Shown here piece after piece: positions 44,789 to 53,153 of a stretch of 64,000 nucleotides of DNA (positions are counted from its first letter, which is position 1; the number at the start of each line of letters is the position of its first letter). Both the position numbers and the translations under genes were made by a program. The notes below the pieces were generated by a model. The model was not told the origin of the DNA. It was given only the letters and a program-made list of their open reading frames with translations, and made no database searches. Source of the DNA: VXNE01 sp963665455 (GTDB taxonomy: Bacteria > Pseudomonadota > Gammaproteobacteria > Pseudomonadales > Azotimanducaceae); NCBI GenBank assembly GCA_963665455.1, contig OY762279.1:4526001-4590000 (forward strand), read 5' to 3'.

Positions 44789-45631
44789 TCAAGGGGCGTT
44801 CTCCAGAATGAGGTGACCGAACGCCGTGTTCGACGCGGGAACGTGGTAGTGCCGATGTACCTCCCGTACCCGCTCGTCGAGCGCCCCGCGCATGACGAGC
44901 CACATCACCAGTTCGATGCCCTCGGAGCCGGCGTCGCGCAGGTATTCGATGTGCGGAATGCGGGCGAGGGCCTCCGGGTCATGCACCATTCCGTCCAGAA
45001 AGCGGGCGTCGAACCCGCGGTTGATGAGGCCCGCGCGCGGCCCTTGTAGCTGGTGGCTCATCCCCCCCGTGCCCCACACCTGCACGTCGAGATCCTCCTC
45101 AAAGGACTCGACGGCGCGGCGGATGGCCTTGCCCAGGGCATAGCAGCGTTGGCCCGACGGCGGCGGGTACACGATCACGTTGACGGCCAGCGGCACGACC
45201 CGCACGGGCCACGCGTCGGGGCGGTCGAACATGACGGTCAAGGGCACGGTAAGCCCGTGGTCGACCGGCATGCTGCCCACCGACGTGAGATCGAAACCGT
45301 CCTCGATGACGGCCTGGCGGACATGCCAGGCGAGATCCGGCGCACCCAGGACGTTCGGGATCGGCCGGCGGCCCCAGCCCTCGTCGGCGATCTCGAACTC
45401 CTCGCCGCAGGCGATGGCGAAGGTCGGCACCAGGTTCAGGTCGAAGGCCGTGGCGTGGTCGTTGTACACGAGCACGACGACGTCCGGGCACCGCTCGGCG
45501 ATCCATCGCCGGGATAACTCGAAGCCCGCGAAGAGCGGCTTCCAGTAGTCCTCCCCGGTGTTGCCGAGATCGGACGCCGCCCCCACGGCCGGCACGTGGG
45601 ACATCGCCACCCCGGCCGTCACCCTAGCCAT
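44789..45631 (-). CDS. ligB: Protocatechuate 4,5-dioxygenase beta subunit
   Basis: A 280-residue class III extradiol ring-cleavage dioxygenase. Iron ligands are expected in AMSHVPAVG (His near the N-terminus), VLVYNDHATAFDLNLVPTFAI, and the acidic residue late in the protein; WGTGGMSHQLQGPRAGLINRGFD is the LigB family signature. With LigA it opens protocatechuate between carbons 4 and 5 to 4-carboxy-2-hydroxymuconate semialdehyde. Start overlaps the ligA stop by eight bases. Confidence 0.92.
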   Translation of the reverse strand: MARVTAGVAMSHVPAVGAASDLGNTGEDYWKPLFAGFELSRRWIAERCPDVVVLVYNDHATAFDLNLVPTFAIACGEEFEIADEGWGRRPIPNVLGAPDLAWHVRQAVIEDGFDLTSVGSMPVDHGLTVPLTVMFDRPDAWPVRVVPLAVNVIVYPPPSGQRCYALGKAIRRAVESFEEDLDVQVWGTGGMSHQLQGPRAGLINRGFDARFLDGMVHDPEALARIPHIEYLRDAGSEGIELVMWLVMRGALDERVREVHRHYHVPASNTAFGHLILENAP

Positions 45632-46019
45632 CGCCGCCCTCCTCCCGGTAGCGGTTGCCGGCGAGCGGCCGGCCGCCGGCCAGCATCATCGCCCGGTAGG
45701 CCTCCCGAGGCATGCCGGCCATCGCGGCGGCGCCTTGCTCGAAGCTCCAGCCATCGGTGAAGAAGAGCTTGCCGAAGTAGTAGACGTTGACGCCGAGTTC
45801 GAGCAACGCGTTGTAGTCCCGCCTCAGGAACGCGTCCTTCTGGGCATCGCTCATGGGCCACTCGTCGAGGTACGCGGCCTCGTCCGCGAGGAAGCGCTTG
45901 CGGTTCTCGGGACGCATCAGCGACATGCAGAAGTGGTTCGCGTGCAGGCCCCGGCGCGCCCTGTCCGAGTCGAACACGATCGTGCCGGGGATGTCGCTGT
46001 AGGGCTTGTCTAGGGGCAT
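45624..46019 (-). CDS. ligA: Protocatechuate 4,5-dioxygenase alpha subunit
   Basis: A 131-residue LigA protein. PGTIVFDSDRARRGLHANHFCMSLMRPENRKRFLADE and LELGVNVYYFGKLFFTDGWSFEQGAAAMAGM are the family pattern. It covers the active site of LigB. ATG at complement 46017-46019 is chosen over a longer frame because it gives the known N-terminus. Divergent from the F420/LLM gene, 98 bases apart; the intervening DNA is a likely regulatory region. Confidence 0.92.
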   Translation of the reverse strand: MPLDKPYSDIPGTIVFDSDRARRGLHANHFCMSLMRPENRKRFLADEAAYLDEWPMSDAQKDAFLRRDYNALLELGVNVYYFGKLFFTDGWSFEQGAAAMAGMPREAYRAMMLAGGRPLAGNRYREEGGDG

Positions 46020-46117
46020 GGCGTTTCCGGCAGAATAGTGCAAAGGAGACGCGACGCGGAAGGTGCAACGGTCGAGCACGCCGCCTCGCCCGCGCGCACG
46101 GCCGGGAGAACGCCATC

Positions 46118-46975
46118 GTGAAAATCGGATTTTTCGGCATCAACAATGGGCCGCTGGCGGAGCCGGCCGCGATGGCCGCAGCCCTGCGCACCCTCGAGGA
46201 TGCGGGCTTCGAGTCCGTATGGACGGGCGAACACGTCGTGCTGATCGACCCGCAGGAAGCGCCGTCGCCGGTGCCGCCCGACTTCCCGATGCTGGACACG
46301 GTGGCGGCGCTCGCCTTCGCCGCCGGCATCACCGAACGCCTGCGGCTCGCTTCCGGCATCATCCTGCTCGCCCAGCGCAACCCGGTGGTGCTCGCCAAGG
46401 AGCTCGCCGGCATCGACCGCCTGTCCGGGGGCCGGCTCATCTTCGGGGTCGGCGTCGGATACGTCGAGCGGGAGTTCGAGACGGTCGGCGTGCCCTACGC
46501 GGAACGCGGAGCCCGGGTGACCGAACACATCGAAGCGATACGGACACTCTGGACCGAGGATCGGCCCACATTCGACGGACGCTTCACGCGCATCGCCGGG
46601 GTGCGGCAGAAGCCGATGCCGGTCCAGGAACCCCACCCGCCCATCGTCATCGGCGGGATGTCCGACGCCGCCTATCGCCGCGCGGTGCGCCAAGGCAACG
46701 GTTGGTACGGGTTCGCGCAGACGCTCGAAGCGACCGCGGCTTCCATGGCCGGCCTAGAGCGCGCCGCCCAGGCGGTGGAGCGCCCCACGGCCCTCGGCGA
46801 GCTCGAGATCACGGTAACGCCCGCGGGCCGGGTCGACCGCGACGTCGTCAGGCGCTACGCGGACCTCGGCGTCACCCGCCTCGTCCTGTTGCCCGGGCGG
46901 CTCCCCGCGGACGACGGCGCCGGAGACGCCGCAGTCCGGTTCATCGAGGAGACGGCGCGGACGCTCGGTCTGTAG
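46118..46975 (+). CDS. LLM class (F420-type) oxidoreductase
   Basis: A 285-residue luciferase-like TIM-barrel protein starting at GTG 46118. GFESVWTGEHVVL, RLRLASGIILLAQRNPVVLAKELAGIDRLSGGRLIFGVGVGYV, RGARVTEHIEAIRTLW and HPPIVIGGMSDAAYRRAVRQGNGWYG are all typical of TIGR03619-like F420-dependent enzymes. The substrate is unknown; its divergence from ligAB suggests a link with aromatic or side-chain oxidation, but this is only position. It is not closely alike to the LLM protein at 10.9 kb. Confidence 0.88.
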   Translation: MKIGFFGINNGPLAEPAAMAAALRTLEDAGFESVWTGEHVVLIDPQEAPSPVPPDFPMLDTVAALAFAAGITERLRLASGIILLAQRNPVVLAKELAGIDRLSGGRLIFGVGVGYVEREFETVGVPYAERGARVTEHIEAIRTLWTEDRPTFDGRFTRIAGVRQKPMPVQEPHPPIVIGGMSDAAYRRAVRQGNGWYGFAQTLEATAASMAGLERAAQAVERPTALGELEITVTPAGRVDRDVVRRYADLGVTRLVLLPGRLPADDGAGDAAVRFIEETARTLGL

Positions 46976-46983
46976 CGTCCCAC

Positions 46984-47016
46984 CGTTGGCGCCGGGCCGA
47001 AGCCCCGGAGCCAACG
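46984..47016. terminator. Strong GC hairpin between convergent genes
   Basis: CGTTGGC pairs with GCCAACG, then after one mismatch five more pairs close a small loop. It lies between the ends of the LLM gene and vapC. No T tract is seen, so bidirectional transcription stop is likely but not sure. Confidence 0.45.
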
Positions 47017-47020
47017 CCGA

Positions 47021-47443
47021 TCAGGCGCCATCCCATGGGTCGATGAGCGGCACGCCCGTTGGTTCGAAGTCCGAGACGTTTCCGGTGACCACGGTCATTC
47101 GGTGGGTGATCGCGGTGGCCGCGATCAGGGCGTCCCGCTCCGAGCGCGGATTCGGTACATGCAGGCGCGCGCAAGTCAGGGCCACGGTCGAGTCCACCGG
47201 CAACGCGCGTTCCAGGAACTCCGGCCGCACGAACTCTTCCATCCAACGCCGCAGCAGCTTCCCTTGCGGCCCGTCACGCCGTTCAACACGCAGGATGCCG
47301 ATCTCGAGTTCCATGAGCGTCAGCGCGGAGATGTACAGGGCCGCGGCATCCTGACTCGACACCCACGCGACCACGCCCGCATGGGCCTTGCCGTCTCCGA
47401 GCTTGCGCAACTCGGAAACGACGTTCGTGTCGAGGACGAACAT
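47021..47443 (-). CDS. vapC: VapC-type PIN-domain ribonuclease toxin
   Basis: A 140-residue PIN protein. The acidic active site is complete: Asp in FVLDTNVVSELRK, Glu in LTLMELEIGIL, Asp in RDALIAATA, and Asp in TGNVSDF. VapC toxins cut tRNA or rRNA and are held by a VapB antitoxin encoded just upstream. Here only 78 bases separate its start from the end of an enoyl-CoA hydratase gene, too little for an antitoxin, although an open reading frame (ending SDVDFVAPKLRIGAS) touches the vapC start and could be a broken antitoxin tail. Confidence 0.87.
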   Translation of the reverse strand: MFVLDTNVVSELRKLGDGKAHAGVVAWVSSQDAAALYISALTLMELEIGILRVERRDGPQGKLLRRWMEEFVRPEFLERALPVDSTVALTCARLHVPNPRSERDALIAATAITHRMTVVTGNVSDFEPTGVPLIDPWDGA

Positions 47444-47521
47444 CAGGACAGATCGGCGGGGGATGCCCCAATGCGCAGCTTGGGTGCCACGAAGTCGACA
47501 TCGGATCCTCCCGCAACGAGA

Positions 47522-48286
47522 CTACGCCTCGCCTTCGTCGCCGACGAACCTCCGCCCCGCCTTCCGGAAGGATCCCGCCGCGTCGAGGAGTTGGTTCAGG
47601 TGCAGGCCCAGGGTGAGGGACTGATCCAGGGGCATGGTCTCGGCGGCGCGGTACGTCTCCAAGGTCTGCCGCACGGCCGTCGGTGAGAGGGCGACGATGC
47701 GGTTCGTGAAGTCGGCGACCGACTCCGCCACGCCCGCGGCACCATCTGCAAGCCGGTTCACCAGACCTGCCTCGTAGAGCCGTTCCGCGGGGACGAGTTC
47801 TCCGAACAGCGCGAGTTCGAGCCCGATTCGCGGCGCGGCGAGCCGCGCCAAGATCGGCGTGCACACCGCAGCGGGGAAGCCGTTCTGCATCTCCAACGCG
47901 CCGAATCGGGCCGTGCGCTCCGCTATGACGAAGTCGCAGCCCATCGCGAGCGTGAAGCCGCCGGCGACGGCATACCCCTCGACGGCGGCAACGGACGGAA
48001 ACGGCAGCCGCCGCAACCGGCGGAACACGTCCGTCCACGCAGCGTGCTGATCCAGGGCACGCTCGGCGGAGAGGTCGGCGGCCTCCTTCAGATCCCGGCC
48101 CGCGCTGAAGCTGCCGCCCGCGCCCTGGATGACGAGGGCGCGCGCGGTGCGTTGTCCTTCAAGGTCCGCCAAAGCCTCGGAGAGCGCCGACATCGCGGCG
48201 CTGTCGAGGGCGTTGCGCCGCTGCGGGCGGTCGATGGTCAGCGTGACGACGCTACGTGGGTCGGTGTCGATGTGAATCTTCGGCAT
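47522..48286 (-). CDS. Enoyl-CoA hydratase/isomerase family protein
   Basis: A 254-residue crotonase-fold protein, distinct from the one at 10 kb. It has TLTIDRPQRRNALD, GAGGSFSAGRDL (oxyanion hole), VEGYAVAGGFTLAMGCD and GALEMQNGFPAAVCTPIL. A Glu is kept only in GALEMQNG. It could serve degradation of an aromatic side chain, but no CoA ligase is adjacent. Its start is 27-66 bases from the divergent methyltransferase gene. Confidence 0.88.
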   Translation of the reverse strand: MPKIHIDTDPRSVVTLTIDRPQRRNALDSAAMSALSEALADLEGQRTARALVIQGAGGSFSAGRDLKEAADLSAERALDQHAAWTDVFRRLRRLPFPSVAAVEGYAVAGGFTLAMGCDFVIAERTARFGALEMQNGFPAAVCTPILARLAAPRIGLELALFGELVPAERLYEAGLVNRLADGAAGVAESVADFTNRIVALSPTAVRQTLETYRAAETMPLDQSLTLGLHLNQLLDAAGSFRKAGRRFVGDEGEA

Positions 48287-48352
48287 GGCTTCCTCAACGA
48301 TTTCTGAGTTGCTTTGACACGAGTCCGCACGAAGCTTGCCCGGACGCCACTA

Positions 48353-49351
48353 GTGGAGCACACTGCGGGGCCGAATGAGCAATCCGAACGCCACCGCTTT
48401 CGCGGACAAGCCCCTTCTCGCACCCAAGAGCTCGCAAGTTTGTCCACCACCGAGCCTCGCGCGGAGTTAGCTCGCCCTGCGCAACTCATTCCACCGGTCC
48501 CTTATCGGCGGATCTCGGACACGACCTCTCCCATTCCCCAAATCGTCGAGCCCTTGCTGATCTGCGGAGACGCGCGACGAGCACTTGGCCTGCTTCCGTC
48601 GGAATCCATCCAGACCGTTGTCACCTCGCCGCCATATTGGTCCCTGAGGGACTATCAGGTGCCCGACCAGATCGGTCGCGACGATGAATTGGACTCCTAC
48701 GTCTACAGCATTGTCGGCACCTTCGATGAACTGCGGCGCGTACTTCGATCCAACGGCACCGTCTGGCTGAATGTCGGGGACTCCTACACGTCGGGCAACA
48801 GGCGCTACCGCGCGCCAGACCGCAAGAACCGGGCGCGCGCCATGCATGTGCGGCCCCGAACGCCCCGGGGACTCAAACCCAAGGACTTGATCGGCGTGCC
48901 TTGGCGCTTGGCGTTCGCATTGCAGGACGCCGGCTGGTGGGTTCGTGGCGAGATCATTTGGCATAAGCCCAATGCCCACCCCGAGTCCGTTCGCGACCGG
49001 CCCACGAAAGCCCACGAGACCGTGTTCCTACTTTCCAAGGAACCGGACTACTACTACGACGTCGCCGCTGTTTCCGGGCCCAATGGCCGACGACTACGGG
49101 ATGTCTGGGATATACCCACCGAGCCGAAGAAACGCGCGAGCGGTCAAGACGACGACCATCCGGCCATGATGCCCATGTCACTCGCACGGCGATGTATCAC
49201 GATCACAAGCAGATCGAACGACGTCGTGCTCGACCCCTATGCTGGCTCCGGCACGACGCTGCTTGCCGCCCAGGAACTCGGGCGCCGGTGGGTCGGCATT
49301 GAACTCAATCCCTCGTTCGTGGACCTCACGGAACGACGGCTCGGGCAATAA
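48353..49351 (+). CDS. Beta-class DNA amino-methyltransferase (N4-cytosine or N6-adenine)
   Basis: About 332 residues. The catalytic motif TSPPYWSLRDY comes first and the SAM motif DPYAGSGTTLLAAQELGRRWVGIE last, the beta-class order; the SPPY form favours N4-cytosine. The target-recognition region lies between (about 120-260). The start is uncertain: GTG 48353 is used, TTG 48314 would add 13 residues, and neither has a ribosome site; TTGACA at 48314 may instead be a -35 box. No restriction gene accompanies it, so it is solitary or what is left of an R-M system. Composition suggests transfer. Confidence 0.85.
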   Translation: MEHTAGPNEQSERHRFRGQAPSRTQELASLSTTEPRAELARPAQLIPPVPYRRISDTTSPIPQIVEPLLICGDARRALGLLPSESIQTVVTSPPYWSLRDYQVPDQIGRDDELDSYVYSIVGTFDELRRVLRSNGTVWLNVGDSYTSGNRRYRAPDRKNRARAMHVRPRTPRGLKPKDLIGVPWRLAFALQDAGWWVRGEIIWHKPNAHPESVRDRPTKAHETVFLLSKEPDYYYDVAAVSGPNGRRLRDVWDIPTEPKKRASGQDDDHPAMMPMSLARRCITITSRSNDVVLDPYAGSGTTLLAAQELGRRWVGIELNPSFVDLTERRLGQ

Positions 49352-49388
49352 ATGCAAGGCACGCGCACGCCCACGGACTACGCTCGAG

Positions 49389-50300
49389 CTATTCGCCTCG
49401 TACCAGCGCGCCGTGATCACGAGGCACCTCCGGCCAGTACAGGCGCATCGGATTATCCACCAGCAGCGCTTGCCGTAGCGCCGCCGTCGGCGCAATGCGG
49501 GGGAGGAAGTCGACGAGCTTGCCGTCGTCGGGCATGTGGGACTTCATGTTGGGATGCGGCCAATCGGTGCCCCAGAGCACCCGGTCGGGGAAGCGTTCGA
49601 CAAGATGGCGGGCGAAGGGCACGACGTCCGCATAGTCCGGCGGGCCGCCATGCGACAGCCGCTCCGGGCAACTCACCTTGGTCCAGAAGTTCTGGTGTTC
49701 CTCCAGGAGTCGGGCGAACCGTTGGAAGGCCGCGCCCTCGACCGGCTTCGTCACGTCCGGACGCCCCATGTGGTCGACGACCACGACCGTCGGTAGCGCC
49801 GTCACGAGATCGTGGATCTCCGGTAACTCCTCCGCCTCGAAGTAGATGACGACGTGCCAGCCGAGCGGCGCGATCTTCTCGGCAATCGCCATCAGATCTT
49901 CATGCGGCAGCTTGTCCACGAGGCGCTTGACGAAGTTGAAGCGCACGCCGCGCACGCCGGCCGCATGGAGACCCTCAAGCTCGTCCGCGGACACGTCCCG
50001 GCGCACGGTGGCGACGCCCCGGGCCCGGCCGCCGGCGTCCCCGAGCGCATCGACCAAGGCCCGGTTGTCCGCGCCGTGGCACGTCGCCTGCACGATCACG
50101 TTGCGCGTGAACCCCAGATGGTCGCGCAGCGACCAGAGCTCCTCCTTGCCGGCGTCGCAGGGCGTGTACTTGCGCTCCGGCGCAAACGGAAACCGCGCCT
50201 CGGGGCCGAAGACGTGGCAGTGGGCGTCCACCGCGCCCGCCGGTACACGATAGGTCGGCTTCGATGGGTTCGGGTGGAACGGCAGCCAGTCCGGGTCCAT
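49389..50300 (-). CDS. ligI: 2-pyrone-4,6-dicarboxylate hydrolase
   Basis: A 303-residue amidohydrolase of the LigI type. HPNPSKPTYRVPAGAVDAHCHVFGP carries the metal-site HCH motif; PERKYTPCDAGKEEL, GFTRNVIVQATCHGADN and the Asp in GTDWPHPN are family marks. It opens 2-pyrone-4,6-dicarboxylate to 4-oxalomesaconate, the third step of protocatechuate 4,5-cleavage. Divergent from ligJ, 69 bases apart. Confidence 0.93.
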   Translation of the reverse strand: MDPDWLPFHPNPSKPTYRVPAGAVDAHCHVFGPEARFPFAPERKYTPCDAGKEELWSLRDHLGFTRNVIVQATCHGADNRALVDALGDAGGRARGVATVRRDVSADELEGLHAAGVRGVRFNFVKRLVDKLPHEDLMAIAEKIAPLGWHVVIYFEAEELPEIHDLVTALPTVVVVDHMGRPDVTKPVEGAAFQRFARLLEEHQNFWTKVSCPERLSHGGPPDYADVVPFARHLVERFPDRVLWGTDWPHPNMKSHMPDDGKLVDFLPRIAPTAALRQALLVDNPMRLYWPEVPRDHGALVRGE

Positions 50301-50369
50301 GAGCTACCCCGCCTCGCCGAAACCGATGCATCCAATCTCGTACACTACGCGCCGTCCGAGAGGCCGCCC

Positions 50370-51395
50370 ATGATCATCGACTGCCACGGCCACTATACAA
50401 CCGCCCCCGACGCACTCGGCCGCTACCGCGACGCCCAACGCGCCGAACTCGAGCGCGACCCCCTCGCGCGGGGCACCAAGGGCGCGCTTGGCATCTCGGA
50501 CCAGCAGATCCGCGACAGCGTCGAGGGGGCCCAGCTCGCGATGCAGGTCGAACGCGGCACGGACCTGACCCTGTTCTCGCCCCGGGCGAGCTGGATGGGG
50601 CATCACATCGGGAACGCCCACACGTCGCGTCACTGGACGGAGCACTGCAACGAGCTGATCCATCGCATCACGCAGCTCTACCCGGACAACTTCGCCGGCG
50701 TCGCGCAGTTGCCCCAATCCCCGGGCACGGACATGGCGGCCCCCATCGCCGAACTCACGCGCTGCGTCGAGGAGTACGGCTTCGTCGGCTGCAACCTGAA
50801 CCCGGACCCCTCGGGCGGCTACTGGACCGGACCGCCGCTGGGCGACCGGTATTGGTATCCCTTCTACGAGAGGATGTGCGAACTCGAAGTGCCGGCCATG
50901 ATCCACGTGAGCGCGGCCTGCAATCCCGCCTTCCACACGACGGGTTCGCACTACCTCGGCGCGGACACCACCGCCTTCATGCAAATGCTGACCTCCGATC
51001 TGCTGGCCGACTTCCCCACGATCCGCTTCATCATCCCCCACGGGGGCGGCGCCGTACCCTACCACTGGGGGCGTTTCCGGGGCCTGGTGCAGGCGATGGA
51101 CAAGCCCCCGCTGGAGGAACTGGTCCTCGGCAACGTGTTCTTCGATACCTGCGTCTACCACCAACCGGGCATCGACCTGCTGCTCGACGTCATGCCCGCC
51201 GAGAACGTCCTGTTCGCCTCGGAGCTGCTCGGCGCGGTGCGCGGCATCGATCCCCGCAGCGGGCATCACTACGACGACACGAAGCGCTACATCGACGCAT
51301 CCGACGTGCCGCACGCCGACAAGACGCTCATCCTCTCGGAGAACGCTCGGCGCGTGTTCCCGAAACTCGCCGAACGCCTGCCGGCGACCGCGTGA
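50370..51395 (+). CDS. ligJ: 4-oxalomesaconate hydratase
   Basis: A 341-residue amidohydrolase-fold hydratase. MIIDCHGHYTT holds the first metal ligands; SPRASWMGHHIGN, FVGCNLNPDPSGGYWTGPPL and IPHGGGAVPYHWGRFRG are characteristic of LigJ. It adds water to 4-oxalomesaconate to give 4-carboxy-4-hydroxy-2-oxoadipate. ATG 50370 heads the operon ligJ-ligU-ligK-ligC; the stop overlaps the GTG of the next gene. Confidence 0.93.
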   Translation: MIIDCHGHYTTAPDALGRYRDAQRAELERDPLARGTKGALGISDQQIRDSVEGAQLAMQVERGTDLTLFSPRASWMGHHIGNAHTSRHWTEHCNELIHRITQLYPDNFAGVAQLPQSPGTDMAAPIAELTRCVEEYGFVGCNLNPDPSGGYWTGPPLGDRYWYPFYERMCELEVPAMIHVSAACNPAFHTTGSHYLGADTTAFMQMLTSDLLADFPTIRFIIPHGGGAVPYHWGRFRGLVQAMDKPPLEELVLGNVFFDTCVYHQPGIDLLLDVMPAENVLFASELLGAVRGIDPRSGHHYDDTKRYIDASDVPHADKTLILSENARRVFPKLAERLPATA

Positions 51396-52447
51396 TAACG
51401 TCCATCCCCTGCTCCCTGATCCGGGGGGGCACGTCCCGCGGCGCCTACTTCCTGGCGGACGACCTGCCGGCGGACCCGGCCGAGCGCGACGCGCTCCTCA
51501 GGCGCATCATGGGCGGTCCGGATGCGCTCCAGGTGGACGGCATCGGCGGCGGGCATCCGCTCACGAGCAAGGTGGCCGTGGTCGCGCCCGCCACCGACGA
51601 GCGCGCGGACGTCGACTACCTGTTCCTGCAGGTGGACCCGGCGCGCCAGACCGTCAGCGACGCGCAGAACTGCGGCAACCTGCTGGCGGGAGTCGGCGTG
51701 TTCGCCCTCGACAAGGGACTCGTCCCCCCAAGGGACGGCGAGACGACGGTGGCCGTACACATGGTGAATACCGGCGCGGTCTGCCGCCTCGTCCTCCAGA
51801 CGCCGGGCGGCTGCGTGCGGGTCGCCGGAGACACCGCCATCGACGGCGTACCTGGCACCGGCGCACCCATCGTCTGCAACTATCTGGACATCGCGGGGTC
51901 GAGTTGCGGCAGCCTACTGCCCACGGGCCATGCGGTGGACGAGATCGACGGCGTGGCGCTGACCTGCGTGGACAACGGCATGCCGGTGGTGGTGCTGCGG
52001 GCGGCGGACCTCGGGGTCGAAGGCACCGAGACCCCGGACGCGCTGGAAGCGAACGCGAACCTCCGGGAACGCCTCGAAGCCATCCGCCTGCAAGCCGGCC
52101 CCCGGATGGGGCTCGGCCAAGTCGGCGCGCAGTCCGTGCCCAAGATGTGTCTCGTAGCGCCCCCACGCGACGGGGGCACGATCGCCACGCGCACGTTCAT
52201 CCCCCACGCCTGCCATCGTTCCATCGGGGTGCTCGGCGCCGTATCCGTCGCCACGGCCTGCCTGTTGCCGGGGGCTCCCGCCGCTCGTCTGGCGCGGGTG
52301 CCCGAAGGCAATCCCAAGGCACTCGACGTGGAACATCCGAGTGGCAGCCTCCAAGTCCAGCTACGGTTCGGCCCGGACGGTAGCGTCGTCGAAGCCGGCG
52401 TCGTGCGCACGGCCCGCCTACTCTTCTCCGGGGAGGCCATGGCATGA
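51392..52447 (+). CDS. ligU: 4-oxalomesaconate tautomerase (PrpF/GalD family)
   Basis: A 351-residue PrpF-type isomerase starting at GTG 51392, overlapping the ligJ stop. PCSLIRGGTSRGAYFLADDLP is the N-terminal PrpF signature with a probable active-site Ser; SDAQNCGNLLAGVGVFAL carries the conserved Cys region. It converts oxalomesaconate between its forms so LigJ can act. LigU is the Sphingobium name and GalD the Pseudomonas name; the neighbourhood favours the protocatechuate role. Confidence 0.88.
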   Translation: MITSIPCSLIRGGTSRGAYFLADDLPADPAERDALLRRIMGGPDALQVDGIGGGHPLTSKVAVVAPATDERADVDYLFLQVDPARQTVSDAQNCGNLLAGVGVFALDKGLVPPRDGETTVAVHMVNTGAVCRLVLQTPGGCVRVAGDTAIDGVPGTGAPIVCNYLDIAGSSCGSLLPTGHAVDEIDGVALTCVDNGMPVVVLRAADLGVEGTETPDALEANANLRERLEAIRLQAGPRMGLGQVGAQSVPKMCLVAPPRDGGTIATRTFIPHACHRSIGVLGAVSVATACLLPGAPAARLARVPEGNPKALDVEHPSGSLQVQLRFGPDGSVVEAGVVRTARLLFSGEAMA

Positions 52448-52472
52448 AGGCCGCACACGAGGAGAAAACGCC

Positions 52473-53153
52473 ATGAACCAGGTCGCGGTGCGCCACATCG
52501 AGCGCGCGGACGCCGCCGCCATCGACGGCTTGGCCGGCTTCGGCGTGGCCACCGTCCACGAAACCCAGGGGCGCACCGGCCTGCTGCAACCGTACCTGCG
52601 TCCCATCTACGCCGGCACCCGCATCGCCGGCAGCGCCGTGACCGTGCTGGCCCACCCGGGGGACAACTGGATGCTCCACGTCGCCGTGGAACTCTGCGCG
52701 CCGGGAGACATCCTGGTGGTGGCGCTGTCCGCCGAGAACACGGACGGCATGTTCGGCGACCTCCTGGCGACCTCGGCCATGGCCCAGGGCGTGCGCGGGC
52801 TCGTCATCGATGCGGGCGTGCGCGACGTGGCGGACCTCACCGCGATGAAGTTCCCGGTCTGGTCGAAGGCCGTTTCCGCCCGCGGCACCGTGAAGGCCAC
52901 GCCGGGCGCGGTCAACGTGCCCGTGGTCTGCGCGGGGGGCGCCGTCGAACCGGGCGACATCGTGGTGGCGGACGACGACGGCGTCTGCATCGTGCCCCGT
53001 ACCAACGCCGCGGAGGTACTCGAAGCAAGCCGCGCGCGGGTGCGCCGGGAGGCCGGGGTCCGGGAGCGCCTCGCGGCCGGGGAAATGGGCCTCGACGTCT
53101 ATGGCATGCGCGAGAAGCTCGAAGCGGCGGGACTGCGGTACATCGACGAATGA
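52473..53153 (+). CDS. ligK: 4-carboxy-4-hydroxy-2-oxoadipate aldolase
   Basis: A 226-residue class II HMG/CHA aldolase of the RraA-like fold. VATVHETQGRTGLL opens it; MAQGVRGLVIDAGVRDVADL holds the metal-binding Asp region; GDIVVADDDGVCIVP is the C-terminal signature. It splits the substrate into pyruvate and oxaloacetate, the last step of the route. A GAGGAGAAAA ribosome site precedes ATG 52473, and its stop overlaps ligC by four bases. Confidence 0.92.
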   Translation: MNQVAVRHIERADAAAIDGLAGFGVATVHETQGRTGLLQPYLRPIYAGTRIAGSAVTVLAHPGDNWMLHVAVELCAPGDILVVALSAENTDGMFGDLLATSAMAQGVRGLVIDAGVRDVADLTAMKFPVWSKAVSARGTVKATPGAVNVPVVCAGGAVEPGDIVVADDDGVCIVPRTNAAEVLEASRARVRREAGVRERLAAGEMGLDVYGMREKLEAAGLRYIDE

